A stretch of 64,000 nt of DNA, taken from Candidatus Methanoplasma termitum (GTDB taxonomy: Archaea > Thermoplasmatota > Thermoplasmata > Methanomassiliicoccales > Methanomethylophilaceae). Positions 34,212 through 43,046 of the stretch are shown here, piece by piece (position 1 is the first letter of the stretch; each line of letters begins with the position of its first letter). The DNA lies in contig NZ_CP010070.1 of NCBI RefSeq assembly GCF_000800805.1, positions 186,001 through 250,000 of the forward strand, in the 5' to 3' direction. A program made the translations under genes and the position numbers. The notes beneath the pieces were generated by a model. That model worked only from the letters and a program-made list of their open reading frames with translations, did not search any database and had not been told where the DNA came from.

Positions 34212-36267
34212 GCCATATGCCCCTATGATCAATGAACCATTTTTGCGAGCGGAACTTCCTGCCCTTTTTGTTTATGGGGATGTAATTGCCTTCCGGAGTG
34301 AGCATCTTCGCTTTAGCTGTATCTTTTAAATGAACATCGAGAATATTATTTTTTATGTGGTAAAGGATATTTTTGTCCAGTACCGGGAACAGGACCTCCA
34401 CTCTTGCGATAAGGTTCCTCGGCATTACGTCCGAGGATCCCAAATATATCTCCGGGTCCCCGTCATTTTCGAAATAGTATATTCTGGAGTGTTCAAGGAA
34501 CCTGTCGACTATGCTTATCACTCTGATGTTCTCGGAGATCCCTTTGACACCCGGCCTTAAGCAGCATATCCCCCTTATGTTGAGGTCTATCTTCACTCCA
34601 GCCATCGACGCTTTGTAAAGCTCTGCGATAATGTCGGAATCCACGAGGCCGTTCGCTTTGATCGCAATATATGCTTTCTTCCCCTGCTTCTGATTCTCCC
34701 GTTCTCTGCCGATCTTTTCGATGAGGGCTTTCTTAAGTGCGGCGGGGGCGACAAGGAGGTGCCTATATTCCCTCGGCCCGAACACTCCCGTCAGAGCGTT
34801 GAACAATTCTCCGACATCTTTTCCGATCTCCTCATTCGCCGTAAGGAAAGAGATGTCCCCGTACTGCCTTGCCGTGCTCATGTTGTAGTTGCCTGAGCTT
34901 ATGTGGGTATATTTCACAAGCTTGTCCTTTTCCAGCCTCACTACCTGAAGCAGCTTCGAATGCACTTTGAGCTCTATCGGCCCGTAAACGACATGCACTC
35001 CCATTTTATCAAGTTCTTTTGCCAGATAGATGTTGTTCGTTTCGTCGAACTTCGCGCGGAGCTCCATCAGGACGGTGACAGCCTTCCCTTTTTCTTTGGC
35101 TCTTTTCAGCGCATTGATTATGGAGCGGTCCTTTCCTATCCTGTAAAGGCATATCTTGATGCTTTGGACGTTCGGATCGTCTGCCGCGTCCCTCAAGAAT
35201 CTAACGATTATGTCGAACGGTTCGTACGGATGGAATATTATCCAGTCCTTTTCCTTTATGGTCTTGAATATATTGTGGCCTTCTCCGAATTCCGGCGGTA
35301 CGTACGGAACGAACGATTCGTCCTTTAATTGCGGCGCATCGATGGAGGCGATCTGCCATAGATCGGTAAGAAGCATCCCCCCAAGCGTCGCGGTGTGTAT
35401 CTGGTTCTCGCCCAGCTTCAGATTGGTTCCGAAAAGAGAGAGCATCTCCGGAGGCATTCCCTCTTCCGCAAGCATCCTGACCGGGAAACCGATGTCTCTC
35501 GAGTCCAGGGACGTTTCGATCGCGGACATCAGGTCGTATGCCTCGTCTATCGTTACTTTGATGTCGGCGTTCCTGGTCACTCTGAAAAGGTATGCTTCAG
35601 ATATCATTCCCGGGAAAAGCGCCTCGATATGCGATTCGATTATGTCCTCCAGCTGAACGAAGTCCATCCCTGCGGTCTCCGACGGCACCCTTACAAATCT
35701 AGGCAGTATCCCGATCGGAACTTTCACTCTGGCATATTTGTCTTGGCCATTGTGGTCGATCTTCACTGCCACGTTAAGTGAATTGTTTGAAATGAACGGG
35801 AACGGATGAGACACATCCAAGGCAAGAGGAGTAAGCAAAGGATGCACTCTCTCCTTGTAGTAGTCTGCGACCCAAGCCCTCTGGCTTTCCGATAATGAGT
35901 CCACATCATGGATCCTGATCCCATTTTTGAACAACTCGCCTCTCAGCATCCCCCAGCATATCTCATAACCTATGACCAGATTATCTACCGAGGCTTTGAT
36001 CTCATGCATGAGTGCCTTGGCATCCAGGTAGATGTCGGGACCTATATTGGTCATGTTGTTGCTTTCCGCTCTCTGCAGAAGCCCCGGGACCCTGATCATA
36101 AAGAATTCATCCATGTTGCCGTAGGCAATAGCAAGGAACTTCACTCTCTCAAGCAGCGGGACCGATCCGTCTCCGGCTTCAGCTAAACATCTGCGGTTGA
36201 ACTCTAACCACGATAACTCGCGGTTGACATAGAGACTGTGGTCGAAAAGGTTGATGTTCTCTTTCAT
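34204..36267 (-). CDS. ppk1: Polyphosphate kinase 1
   Basis: PPK1 polymerises ATP gamma-phosphate into polyphosphate. The N-terminal block LYVNRELSWLEFNRR, the catalytic region with His436 in LKVHSKLLQVV (the autophosphorylated histidine position, E. coli 435) and THISSGNYN are present. The true start is ATG 36267, whose bases overlap the hisD stop (ATGA), giving 687 residues as expected; the frame stays open for another 170 codons inside hisD, but that extension is antisense-like sequence and not part of the protein. Confidence 0.96.
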   Translation of the reverse strand: MKENINLFDHSLYVNRELSWLEFNRRCLAEAGDGSVPLLERVKFLAIAYGNMDEFFMIRVPGLLQRAESNNMTNIGPDIYLDAKALMHEIKASVDNLVIGYEICWGMLRGELFKNGIRIHDVDSLSESQRAWVADYYKERVHPLLTPLALDVSHPFPFISNNSLNVAVKIDHNGQDKYARVKVPIGILPRFVRVPSETAGMDFVQLEDIIESHIEALFPGMISEAYLFRVTRNADIKVTIDEAYDLMSAIETSLDSRDIGFPVRMLAEEGMPPEMLSLFGTNLKLGENQIHTATLGGMLLTDLWQIASIDAPQLKDESFVPYVPPEFGEGHNIFKTIKEKDWIIFHPYEPFDIIVRFLRDAADDPNVQSIKICLYRIGKDRSIINALKRAKEKGKAVTVLMELRAKFDETNNIYLAKELDKMGVHVVYGPIELKVHSKLLQVVRLEKDKLVKYTHISSGNYNMSTARQYGDISFLTANEEIGKDVGELFNALTGVFGPREYRHLLVAPAALKKALIEKIGRERENQKQGKKAYIAIKANGLVDSDIIAELYKASMAGVKIDLNIRGICCLRPGVKGISENIRVISIVDRFLEHSRIYYFENDGDPEIYLGSSDVMPRNLIARVEVLFPVLDKNILYHIKNNILDVHLKDTAKAKMLTPEGNYIPINKKGRKFRSQKWFIDHRGIWHG

Positions 36268-37520
36268 TCCTTTTTCCTTTCCCTTATTTTTACAGACGCG
36301 GAGTGTGCGTGCAGTCCTTCCGCTTTGGCTATGGCCATTATGGTGGGCGCTAAAGTAGCAAGCCCATCCTGAGATATGATCTGGACGGTGGACGTCTTCC
36401 TGAAGTGTGCAACATTCAACCCGCTCACAACCGAAGAGTGTCCCGCAGTGGGCAGGACGTGGTTGGTCCCGGAGGCGTAGTCCCCCGCGGCCACAGGCGT
36501 ATATGGTCCGACGAATATCGATCCGGCGTTGGTGACCTTTGAGAGGACATCTAACGGGTCTTTGACCTGAATGGAGAGGTGTTCCGGAGCAATGCCGTTC
36601 ATTATCTCCACTGCTATGTCCATGTTCTTTTCCACAATGTACCCGGAGTTTTCCAGCGCCTTTACTATTATCTCTTTTCTCTGAGCCTTGCTCGTCTGTT
36701 CCTCTATGAATTTCCAGACCTTTGCCGGAAGTTTCGGGTCGGTAGTGACAAGGAGGCACGCAGAGGACGGATCGTGTTCGCACTGTGCTACAAGATCGGC
36801 GGCAATGAACTCTGCATTTGCTGTCTCGTCTGCAAGAACGCCTATCTCGCTCGGCCCCGCCGGGAAGTCTATCTCCACATTCTTTCTAAGCATTGTTTTT
36901 GCCGCTGTGACATACACGTTGCCGGGACCGACTATCTTCTGTACGGGCTCTATGGACTCGGTACCGAGTGCCATCGCGGCTATGGCTTGCGCACCGCCGA
37001 CCTTGAAGATCTCGTCAACGCCTGCGATATCCATCGCAACCAGTGTCAATGGATTTATCGGGGCGGGGGTGCAACATATGACCTCTTCCACTCCCGCGAC
37101 CCTTGCCGCAATGATACACATAAGCGCTGTGGAAGGATATGACGCTCTTCCTCCCGGAATATAGCAGCCCACTCTCTCCAGCGGCGTGCTCTTCACGCCC
37201 AAAGTAATGCCGGGTTCGATCTCCTTCAGCCAGAGGTCCTGAGGGATTTGAAGTTCATGGAATCTCTGTATGAACTCAGCTGCGTTCTCAAGTTCGTCGA
37301 CCAGGATAGGATCCACCGTCTCGTAAGCTTCTTCGATCTCGTCCCGTGTGACCTCAAGGTCCTCCAATACGATCTTGTCGAATTTCAATGTCAGGTCGAT
37401 CAGTGCTTTGTCCCCCTCGAACCTGACAAGGTCGATAATATCTTGTACGGTATCGGTAACCTCATCAACTTTTGACTCACGGTTCTCTTTCCAAAAGCTC
37501 TCGTCCACCTGCTTCCACAT
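36264..37520 (-). CDS. hisD: Histidinol dehydrogenase
   Basis: HisD oxidises histidinol to histidine in two NAD steps. Motifs: GCYIPGGRASYPSTALM near residue 118-134, GGAQAIAAMALGTE near 174, GPGNVYVTAAK near 198 and the zinc/histidine region APEHLSIQ near 316 and LPTAGHSSV near 357. 418 residues. A TATA box (ATAATATAAA on this strand, centred near 37548) lies about 27 bases before the ATG, so it is leaderless. It heads an operon with ppk1 and ppx, away from the other his genes at 62-64 kb. Confidence 0.96.
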   Translation of the reverse strand: MWKQVDESFWKENRESKVDEVTDTVQDIIDLVRFEGDKALIDLTLKFDKIVLEDLEVTRDEIEEAYETVDPILVDELENAAEFIQRFHELQIPQDLWLKEIEPGITLGVKSTPLERVGCYIPGGRASYPSTALMCIIAARVAGVEEVICCTPAPINPLTLVAMDIAGVDEIFKVGGAQAIAAMALGTESIEPVQKIVGPGNVYVTAAKTMLRKNVEIDFPAGPSEIGVLADETANAEFIAADLVAQCEHDPSSACLLVTTDPKLPAKVWKFIEEQTSKAQRKEIIVKALENSGYIVEKNMDIAVEIMNGIAPEHLSIQVKDPLDVLSKVTNAGSIFVGPYTPVAAGDYASGTNHVLPTAGHSSVVSGLNVAHFRKTSTVQIISQDGLATLAPTIMAIAKAEGLHAHSASVKIRERKKE

Positions 37521-37660
37521 GGTTCAAGCAATCTGTTGGAAGGATTTATATTATGCGCAAAATAAAGACATTGTTTATTAAGAGTAAAACTGATGATGTG
37601 GCGGCCGGATGAAGAAAGAATCGAGCTGATCAGTGATGAGCCCTATGAGTGCTGACGGCC

Positions 37661-38230
37661 TTATTCCTCATATATCTCTCCGGTGTCCGCAGGTGCGGAA
37701 AATATGTGGCCTCTCGACATGAATGAAATGAGATCGCAGAGTTTCATACCCTCATTCCATCTCATTATGTAGTTGCCGTTGCCGGTGACCTCCATACAAG
37801 GGATCATTTGCCTGAGGTTCTCGTTCTTACCTTTAATCTCTTCTCCGGTCGGTATCGTGAAGATCCTCCACGGATCCCCCCTTACGCTCTTCAGCCTGAA
37901 CGCATAAATCGGAAGAAGATTGGATCTGTGGCATGCGTTCTTCATCTTTGCCGCCTGCTGGGTGAGTCTAGGGTTCCTGCTGAAGTGCATTATTTCTTCC
38001 GCAGAGCTCTTTACTTCGATCGGGAAGGAGTAGTCCCACCTCATTGCGACAAGGTCGACCCCTAGAGAACCCGCCGCCCTTACGACAAGGAACGGCTCCT
38101 CCAACATGATCTTGTATGAGATGCTTTCATCCTCATCACATGTCTTGATCATCTGGGTAATCGTTTTCTTGTCTCCGCTAAGGACGTATTTCAATTCTCT
38201 TTCGTATATGCTTCCGGTCGATGAGGGCAT
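37661..38230 (-). CDS. hjc: Holliday junction resolvase Hjc-like
   Basis: The nuclease core reads YERELKYVLSG near residue 9, then AAGSLGVDLVAMRWDYSFPIEVKSS (as AGSLGVDLVA, FPIEVKSS), matching the catalytic E, D and ExK residues of archaeal Hjc. About 20 extra residues (TQMIKTCDEDESISYK) sit between the first helix and the core, and the C-terminus is extended by a domain ending in FMSRGHIFS; both are longer than the minimal 120-140-residue Hjc. It resolves four-way junctions in recombination repair. Confidence 0.85.
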   Translation of the reverse strand: MPSSTGSIYERELKYVLSGDKKTITQMIKTCDEDESISYKIMLEEPFLVVRAAGSLGVDLVAMRWDYSFPIEVKSSAEEIMHFSRNPRLTQQAAKMKNACHRSNLLPIYAFRLKSVRGDPWRIFTIPTGEEIKGKNENLRQMIPCMEVTGNGNYIMRWNEGMKLCDLISFMSRGHIFSAPADTGEIYEE

Positions 38231-38305
38231 TCTTATCAGTGATTCATTGTCGAAATGGTATTAAAAGAAAACACCCAGGTCCCCGAAAGTACCCGAAAGT
38301 ACGAC

Positions 38306-38632
38306 TTAGTGGCAACCGCCGCCGCAAGACGAGCAACCGCTGAAGTTCGGATCGCGGATCGTCAGACCCGTACCGAAGTTCGGATCGTCTATGAACTCTA
38401 TGACGCAGCCCTCAAGGGCGTCCTTGGTCTCGTCATCGTAATAGATCGCGAATCCGGAAGCGCTGTTGTCCACTATGTCCCCATCGGCGGCGTCTTTCTG
38501 GAAGGACATTCCGAACTGGGGCCCGGAACAGGCAATCCCCGAAAGATAGACCTTGATGCCGTACCCGGCCTTCTGATTCTTTTCCAGAAGTTCGTTGATG
38601 AACTTCTCCGCATTAGCCGTAATCGTTACCAT
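38306..38632 (-). CDS. A-type Fe-S carrier-like protein (IscA/HesB family)
   Basis: 108 residues with the HesB/IscA fold: ITANAEKFINELLEKN, VYLSGIACSGPQFGMSF (first ligand cysteine near residue 35) and the C-terminal CSSCGGGCH ligand cluster. The tail differs from the classical CGCG ending by extra cysteine and glycine. It probably carries Fe-S clusters. A TATA box (TTATTTATATAAC on this strand near 38655-38667) supports the start. Confidence 0.88.
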   Translation of the reverse strand: MVTITANAEKFINELLEKNQKAGYGIKVYLSGIACSGPQFGMSFQKDAADGDIVDNSASGFAIYYDDETKDALEGCVIEFIDDPNFGTGLTIRDPNFSGCSSCGGGCH

Positions 38633-38770
38633 GATTATCGAATCCGAATTGATAACGTTATATAAATAAGCGATTAAGGGAAGGAATAATCGGTTGATAG
38701 GAAAAAATGGAAACGTAGTATAACTGTACTATGCCCGGTTTATATGAAAATCCCAACAGTCTAGCTCTAC

Positions 38771-38784
38771 ACGAGTAAACTCGT
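38771..38784. promoter_or_regulatory. Small palindrome before the metalloprotease gene
   Basis: ACGAG-TAAA-CTCGT lies just upstream of the ribosome-binding site GGGAG (38786-38790) of the next gene. It may be an operator or a leader hairpin. Confidence 0.35.
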
Positions 38785-38798
38785 CGGGAGAAAAAGAA

Positions 38799-39476
38799 AT
38801 GGAAACAGAAGACGTCCTCAGGACAAAGTTCAAGGAAATTGGGAAAGAGTATGGATTTGATAGGGTCGAAGCGGAATTTGTCCCATTCAAAGAATTCAAG
38901 GTAAGATGGCAGAGAAGCTATAAGTGGGCGGACTTCAAAGTGTCCGACTATCTTGCCGATGCACCACCGGAAGTTATCGAAGGGTTGTGCACTTCCCTGT
39001 TCTCAAAGATAACAGGCGATGACGAAGGATATTCGGATGATATGTGCAAGTGGATAACCGCTCCGGAGTTCTCGCGGTATAAGCAGCCGGTGTACCTCAA
39101 GAGAAGCAGGAACATAACAAGGACCACGAAGGGAGACGCCAGAGATCTGGACGAGTCGTACGAGAGGCTGATCGGGCTGGGGCTGGTCGAGAGGGATCCG
39201 TCGATAAATCTGACGTGGACGAGAGAGCCGAATATTCGAAAGGTCGGGCATTGTTCCGTACTGATGAAGGTGATCCAGATATCCAGTGCTCTGGATACGG
39301 AGCTGATACCGGAATTCGTTCTGGATTTCTGCCTTTATCATGAGCTGTGCCACATCCTGATCGGATTCGATCCTTCCGAAAAAGCGCACAGCGAGCATTT
39401 CTCGGCGCTTGAGGAGAAGTATCCGAAGAAGGATGAAGCAAAAGAATGGCTGAAAAGGCTTTGTTTATATTTGTGA
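38799..39476 (+). CDS. SprT/WLM-like zinc metalloprotease family protein
   Basis: The zinc motif HELCHILIGFD (about residues 187-197) is the HExxH signature, followed by a downstream HSEHFSALEEKYP that supplies further ligands, as in SprT and DUF45 metallopeptidases. The N-terminal two-thirds include a helical domain with FKVSDYLADAPPEVIEGL, typical of archaeal SprT-like proteins. 225 residues. Substrate unknown; SprT relatives clear DNA-protein crosslinks, and the hjc neighbourhood is compatible with that, as inference. Confidence 0.8.
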   Translation: METEDVLRTKFKEIGKEYGFDRVEAEFVPFKEFKVRWQRSYKWADFKVSDYLADAPPEVIEGLCTSLFSKITGDDEGYSDDMCKWITAPEFSRYKQPVYLKRSRNITRTTKGDARDLDESYERLIGLGLVERDPSINLTWTREPNIRKVGHCSVLMKVIQISSALDTELIPEFVLDFCLYHELCHILIGFDPSEKAHSEHFSALEEKYPKKDEAKEWLKRLCLYL

Positions 39477-39500
39477 GCGCATGCTCACATCTTTATTTTT

Positions 39501-39701
39501 TTACAGATCTATCCTTTCAAATGCGCCCTTAGGACAAAAGTCCTCGCACGCCCCGCACAATACGCACAGAGCGGGATCCACCTCCGGCAGGGAGTAAATG
39601 GTCTTTTGAGATATGGCGCCGTTGGGACAGACCTTGATTGCAGGGCATTTGTGATCCTGCGGACATTTTGCTTTATTTACTGTCATTATCATGATGATCA
39701 A
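39501..39701 (-). CDS. Small 4Fe-4S ferredoxin-like protein
   Basis: 66 residues with a complete CVLCGACEDFCPKGA motif (C-terminal half) and a CPQDHKCPAIKVCPNGA block in the N-terminal half, enough for one cluster and probably two. It likely serves as a small soluble electron carrier. The ATG at 39701 gives MIIMIMTVNKAKC; a start at the third ATG (39686) is also possible. Confidence 0.85.
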   Translation of the reverse strand: MIIMIMTVNKAKCPQDHKCPAIKVCPNGAISQKTIYSLPEVDPALCVLCGACEDFCPKGAFERIDL

Positions 39702-39787
39702 GATGGTGAACGGATTATAATTAAAGGTGTCTGTCGGAGCTAATTGATTTTTTGTAGCATTCGCCGAACATCAAGTGTCTCCGCGGC

Positions 39788-40039
39788 GTTAACACACTTT
39801 TTCACGGTCCGATGATGACACCGGTCTCGAAGCACTGACTTACGCCGGGAGTATGTGTCGGACCCTGCGTTGGCTTCCGGTCACGGCTGCGATGACTCAT
39901 CGCTGCTACCGCAAGAGCCCCTTTTCAGGGACAGGGTCGCTGTCAGCCGCCGCGTGCACATGGCAATCACCGATCATGCCCCTACGCCGTTACGGCTGTC
40001 ATGGGATAGTGTGATCACCGTTCTTAAAGTGTGTGCAAC
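39788..40039. ncRNA. Candidate structured non-coding RNA of about 250 bases
   Basis: The 39702-40148 gap has no credible gene but folds strongly. The ends pair: CACACTTT (39793-39800) with AAAGTGTG (40026-40033), extended by GTT/AAC. Inside, GACCCTG (39861-39867) pairs with CAGGGTC (39932-39938) around a long hairpin built on GGCT/AGCC, CGGT/ACCG and GCGATGA/TCATCGC, and around CCCT/AGGG. GCCG-TTA-CGGC is a further hairpin. A TATA-like TTATAATTAA (39715-39724) lies upstream on the + strand. RNase P, SRP and 5S signatures were not found. The strand is undecided. Confidence 0.55.
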
Positions 40040-40082
40040 ATCATATCTAATACGTCGATTGCCGTACGTGGAGTACGCACCC

Positions 40083-40092
40083 TTAATATATG
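40083..40092 (+). promoter_or_regulatory. Promoter of acs
   Basis: TTAATATATG is a TATA box that predicts a start near 40113, after the structured-RNA candidate, giving acs its own promoter and a leader of about 35 bases. Confidence 0.5.
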
Positions 40093-40112
40093 ATGACGTA
40101 TTCAAACGCTCA

Positions 40113-40129
40113 GAACATTCCCGATGTTC
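40113..40129. promoter_or_regulatory. Inverted repeat at the acs transcription start
   Basis: GAACAT-TCCCG-ATGTTC. It falls right at the predicted transcription start, so it could be an operator or the first hairpin of the leader. Confidence 0.4.
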
Positions 40130-40148
40130 TTCGACAAAGAGGGAGAAA

Positions 40149-42101
40149 ATGAACCCAGAAAATTCGAAAGGACAGTATCCGCCATCGAGCGAATATCGAA
40201 AGAGCGCTTACTTTAAGAGTTTCGACGAATACAAAAAAGTATATGACGAATCGGTAAAGGATCCTGTCGCATATTGGGTGAAGCAAGCAGACAACATTGA
40301 TTGGTATTCAAAGGGTTGGAAGGATGCTTTCACTTGGGATAAGACTGAGAATAAGTTCACATGGTTCAAGGGAGGCAAACTGAACGTATCGTACAACTGC
40401 CTCGACAGACATGTGAATGCCGGAAAAAAGAACACCGCGGCATTGATCTTCCAGGGTGAGGACGATTCGGATGTGAAGATATACACATACGGCGGGTTGT
40501 TGCGCCAGGTGAAAAAGTTCGCCAATGTCCTTAAGAGCAAGGGCGTGAAGAAGGGCGACAGGGTCGCGATCTATCTGCCTATGATCCCGGAGCTGCCGAT
40601 AAGCGTCCTTGCATGCGCAAGGATAGGTGCGATCCACAGCGTCATGTTCGCAGGACTCGGTACCGACTCTGTATACAACCGTATAATGGACTGTACCCCC
40701 AAGGTGGTCATCACCTCCGACGGAAGCTTCCGCGGAGGAAAGATCATCGACATAAAGGGTAAGGTCAACGAGGTCCTGGAAAGGGAGAACCCCGTTAAGC
40801 ACGTCATCACCGTCAAGCGTACCGGCACCAACGTCGCAATGAAGTACGGAAGGGATGTATGGTGGCATGAGGAGATGGCGGAAGCCTCAACTGTATGCGA
40901 ACCGGAAGTGATGGATGCAGAGGATCCTCTGTTCCTGCTTTACACAAGCGGGACCACCGGAAAGCCGAAAGGATTGGTACACACCAACGGAGGATATATC
41001 GTAGGTGCATACACCTCGTTCAGGAATGTGTTCAACTATAATCCAGGACAGATCTACTGGTGCACAGCCGATATCGGATGGATCACCGGACACTCATACA
41101 TAGTGTACGGTCCGCTTTCATTCGGTGCGACGGCCTTGATGTTCGAAGGAGTCCCCAACTTCCCCGACAATGACAGATACTGGCAGGTCGTGGAAAAGTG
41201 GGAAGTGGATATATTCTACACCGCGCCGACATCGATCAGAATGATCAGGAAGACCGGGGACGAGCACATATTGAAGCACGACCTCACATCACTCAAGATG
41301 CTCGGGAGTGTCGGTGAGCCGATAGATGCCGACGTTTGGAAGTGGTACCACCGCCTGATAGGCGGAGGAAGATGCCCGATCGCCGACACATGGTGGCAGA
41401 CCGAGACGGGAAGCATATTGATATCTCCGATGACGGGAGCCATGGACCTAAAGCCCGGCTCGGCCATGAGGCCTCTCCCAGGTGTAGAACCATCCATATA
41501 CACCGAGGAAAAGAAGCCTTGCGGCCCCGGGGAGAGCGGAAATCTCTACATCGACAAGCCGGTCCCATCGCTCGCAAGAACGATATGGAACGACCACAAC
41601 AAGTATGTTGAGACCTATTGGGCCGCTTTCCCCGGCCACTACCTGACCGGAGACGGAGCAAGGAAGGACAATGACGGCGACATCTGGCTGTTGGGACGTG
41701 TCGACGATGTGATAGGCGTTGCGGGCCACAGGATAGGTGCCGCCGAGGTCGAGGCTGCGATGATAACGCACCCTGCGGTCGCAGAGGCGGCAGCCGTGCC
41801 GGTGCCCGATGACATCAAAGGTGAGGCGATATACGTGTACGCCACACTGAAGGACGGCTACAAAGACTCCGATGCCCTGAAGAGGGAAATGATCAACCAA
41901 GTACGCCACTCGATGGGACCGTGGGCGACCCCGAAGACGATCCAGATCGTCAGCGGACTGCCGAAGACCAGAAGCGGAAAGATCATGCGCCGTATCTGCA
42001 GGAAGATCGCTTGGGGAAGCGGCCGCGAAGAGCTCGGTGACGTCACAACGCTGACCGACCCAGCCGTCGTCGACGAGATGATCAAAGGCAGAATAACTTA
42101 A
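40149..42101 (+). CDS. acs: Acetyl-CoA synthetase (AMP-forming)
   Basis: Acs activates acetate to acetyl-CoA through acetyl-AMP. Motifs: TSGTTGKPKG near residue 265 (P-loop-like), WWQTETGS near 415, YLTGDGARKD near 500 and the C-terminal catalytic lysine in PKTRSGKIMRR. That lysine is the residue acetylated and reactivated by sirtuins in bacteria; a Sir2 gene is in this window. The start is ATG 40149 after GGGAG, giving 650 residues; the frame upstream to 39855 is open but crosses the structured-RNA candidate and is not coding. In this methanogen it most likely assimilates acetate. Confidence 0.96.
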   Translation: MNPENSKGQYPPSSEYRKSAYFKSFDEYKKVYDESVKDPVAYWVKQADNIDWYSKGWKDAFTWDKTENKFTWFKGGKLNVSYNCLDRHVNAGKKNTAALIFQGEDDSDVKIYTYGGLLRQVKKFANVLKSKGVKKGDRVAIYLPMIPELPISVLACARIGAIHSVMFAGLGTDSVYNRIMDCTPKVVITSDGSFRGGKIIDIKGKVNEVLERENPVKHVITVKRTGTNVAMKYGRDVWWHEEMAEASTVCEPEVMDAEDPLFLLYTSGTTGKPKGLVHTNGGYIVGAYTSFRNVFNYNPGQIYWCTADIGWITGHSYIVYGPLSFGATALMFEGVPNFPDNDRYWQVVEKWEVDIFYTAPTSIRMIRKTGDEHILKHDLTSLKMLGSVGEPIDADVWKWYHRLIGGGRCPIADTWWQTETGSILISPMTGAMDLKPGSAMRPLPGVEPSIYTEEKKPCGPGESGNLYIDKPVPSLARTIWNDHNKYVETYWAAFPGHYLTGDGARKDNDGDIWLLGRVDDVIGVAGHRIGAAEVEAAMITHPAVAEAAAVPVPDDIKGEAIYVYATLKDGYKDSDALKREMINQVRHSMGPWATPKTIQIVSGLPKTRSGKIMRRICRKIAWGSGREELGDVTTLTDPAVVDEMIKGRIT

Positions 42102-42106
42102 AACAA

Positions 42107-42136
42107 GAGAGGAGCAAAGCTCCTCTCATCTTTTTT
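42107..42136 (+). terminator. Terminator of acs
   Basis: GAGAGGAGC-AAA-GCTCCTCTC hairpin followed by ATC and a run of six T, six bases after the acs stop. Further T-runs follow to 42170. Confidence 0.8.
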
Positions 42137-42242
42137 CCTCCTTTTTTTATTTTCTTTTTTATTAGAACGTTGCCTGCATGGTAACGTTCGGCCTCTTTCT
42201 CTCGGCATAATCGTTTAATCTCATGATTCCTTCTGACGTTCC

Positions 42243-43046
42243 ATGAGATCGGGCATCGTCTTCGTCGGACTGGGGCTCAGCGGCACTGACGGAATGACAG
42301 TCAAAGGACTGAACGCATTGAAAGAATGCGACAAGATATACGCCGAGTTCTACACTTCCACGTTGATAGGGGCGGCGATAGGCGATATTGAATCCGCCAT
42401 CGGAAAGAAGATCAACATGGTTCACAGGACACAGGTCGAGGAAGAGGAATTCATTATCTCCGACGCAAAGACGATGGTCGTGGGGTTCGTAACCGCCGGC
42501 GATACGATGCTGGCGACCACCCATGTCGATCTCAGGATCCAGGCGGAAGAGGAAGGGATACCTGTGAAAGTGATACACGGCGTGTCCATATTCGGGGCGT
42601 GCCCGTCATCGCTGGGTCTTCAGCCGTATAAGTTCGGAAGGACCGTAACGCTGCCCTTCCTGGAGTCCGGTTACCAACCGAAATCTCCGTATGATAACAT
42701 TAAACAGAACAAGGACAGAGGTCTCCACACGATGATCCTCTTGGACATAAGGGCCGATGAGCTGAGGTACATGACGGCCCATCAGGCCATCGAATGGTTA
42801 ATAGAGGGAGAGAAGAAATGGAACGAAGGCCTGATAACGGACAGGACAGTCATATGTGTAGTATCCAACGCCGGTTCCGAGAATGAAAAGCTGTTCGCCG
42901 GATACCCTCAGGACCTTTTGAAGAAAGATCTCGGGGCCCCGCTGCAGACGTTGGTCATTCCGGGAAATCTGCATTTCATGGAATCTTATGCGTTAGTGGA
43001 TTTTGCGGGCGCACCCAAAGAGATAATAGAAAACGAGGATGAATGA
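42243..43046 (+). CDS. dphB: Diphthine synthase (Dph5/DphB)
   Basis: A SAM-dependent tetrapyrrole-methylase-fold enzyme that methylates the EF-2 histidine side chain, the second step of diphthamide formation. GLGLSGTDGMTVKGLNAL at the N-terminus, VAGDTMLATTH-like block (TAGDTMLATTH near residue 80), VIHGVSIFGACPSSLGLQ near 108-125 and PFLESGYQPKSPYDNI are family blocks. 267 residues. The stop overlaps the trm5 start. dph2 is at 1314. Confidence 0.96.
   Translation: MRSGIVFVGLGLSGTDGMTVKGLNALKECDKIYAEFYTSTLIGAAIGDIESAIGKKINMVHRTQVEEEEFIISDAKTMVVGFVTAGDTMLATTHVDLRIQAEEEGIPVKVIHGVSIFGACPSSLGLQPYKFGRTVTLPFLESGYQPKSPYDNIKQNKDRGLHTMILLDIRADELRYMTAHQAIEWLIEGEKKWNEGLITDRTVICVVSNAGSENEKLFAGYPQDLLKKDLGAPLQTLVIPGNLHFMESYALVDFAGAPKEIIENEDE

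Noticed and set aside
34204-36783. ppk1 frame extended to 859 residues
   Set aside because: The extra N-terminal part runs antisense through hisD and is unlike PPK1; the ATG at 36267 overlapping the hisD stop gives the family length.
39855-40148. 98-residue N-terminal extension of Acs
   Set aside because: It crosses the structured-RNA candidate and the acs promoter and has no Acs homology; ATG 40149 has a GGGAG site.
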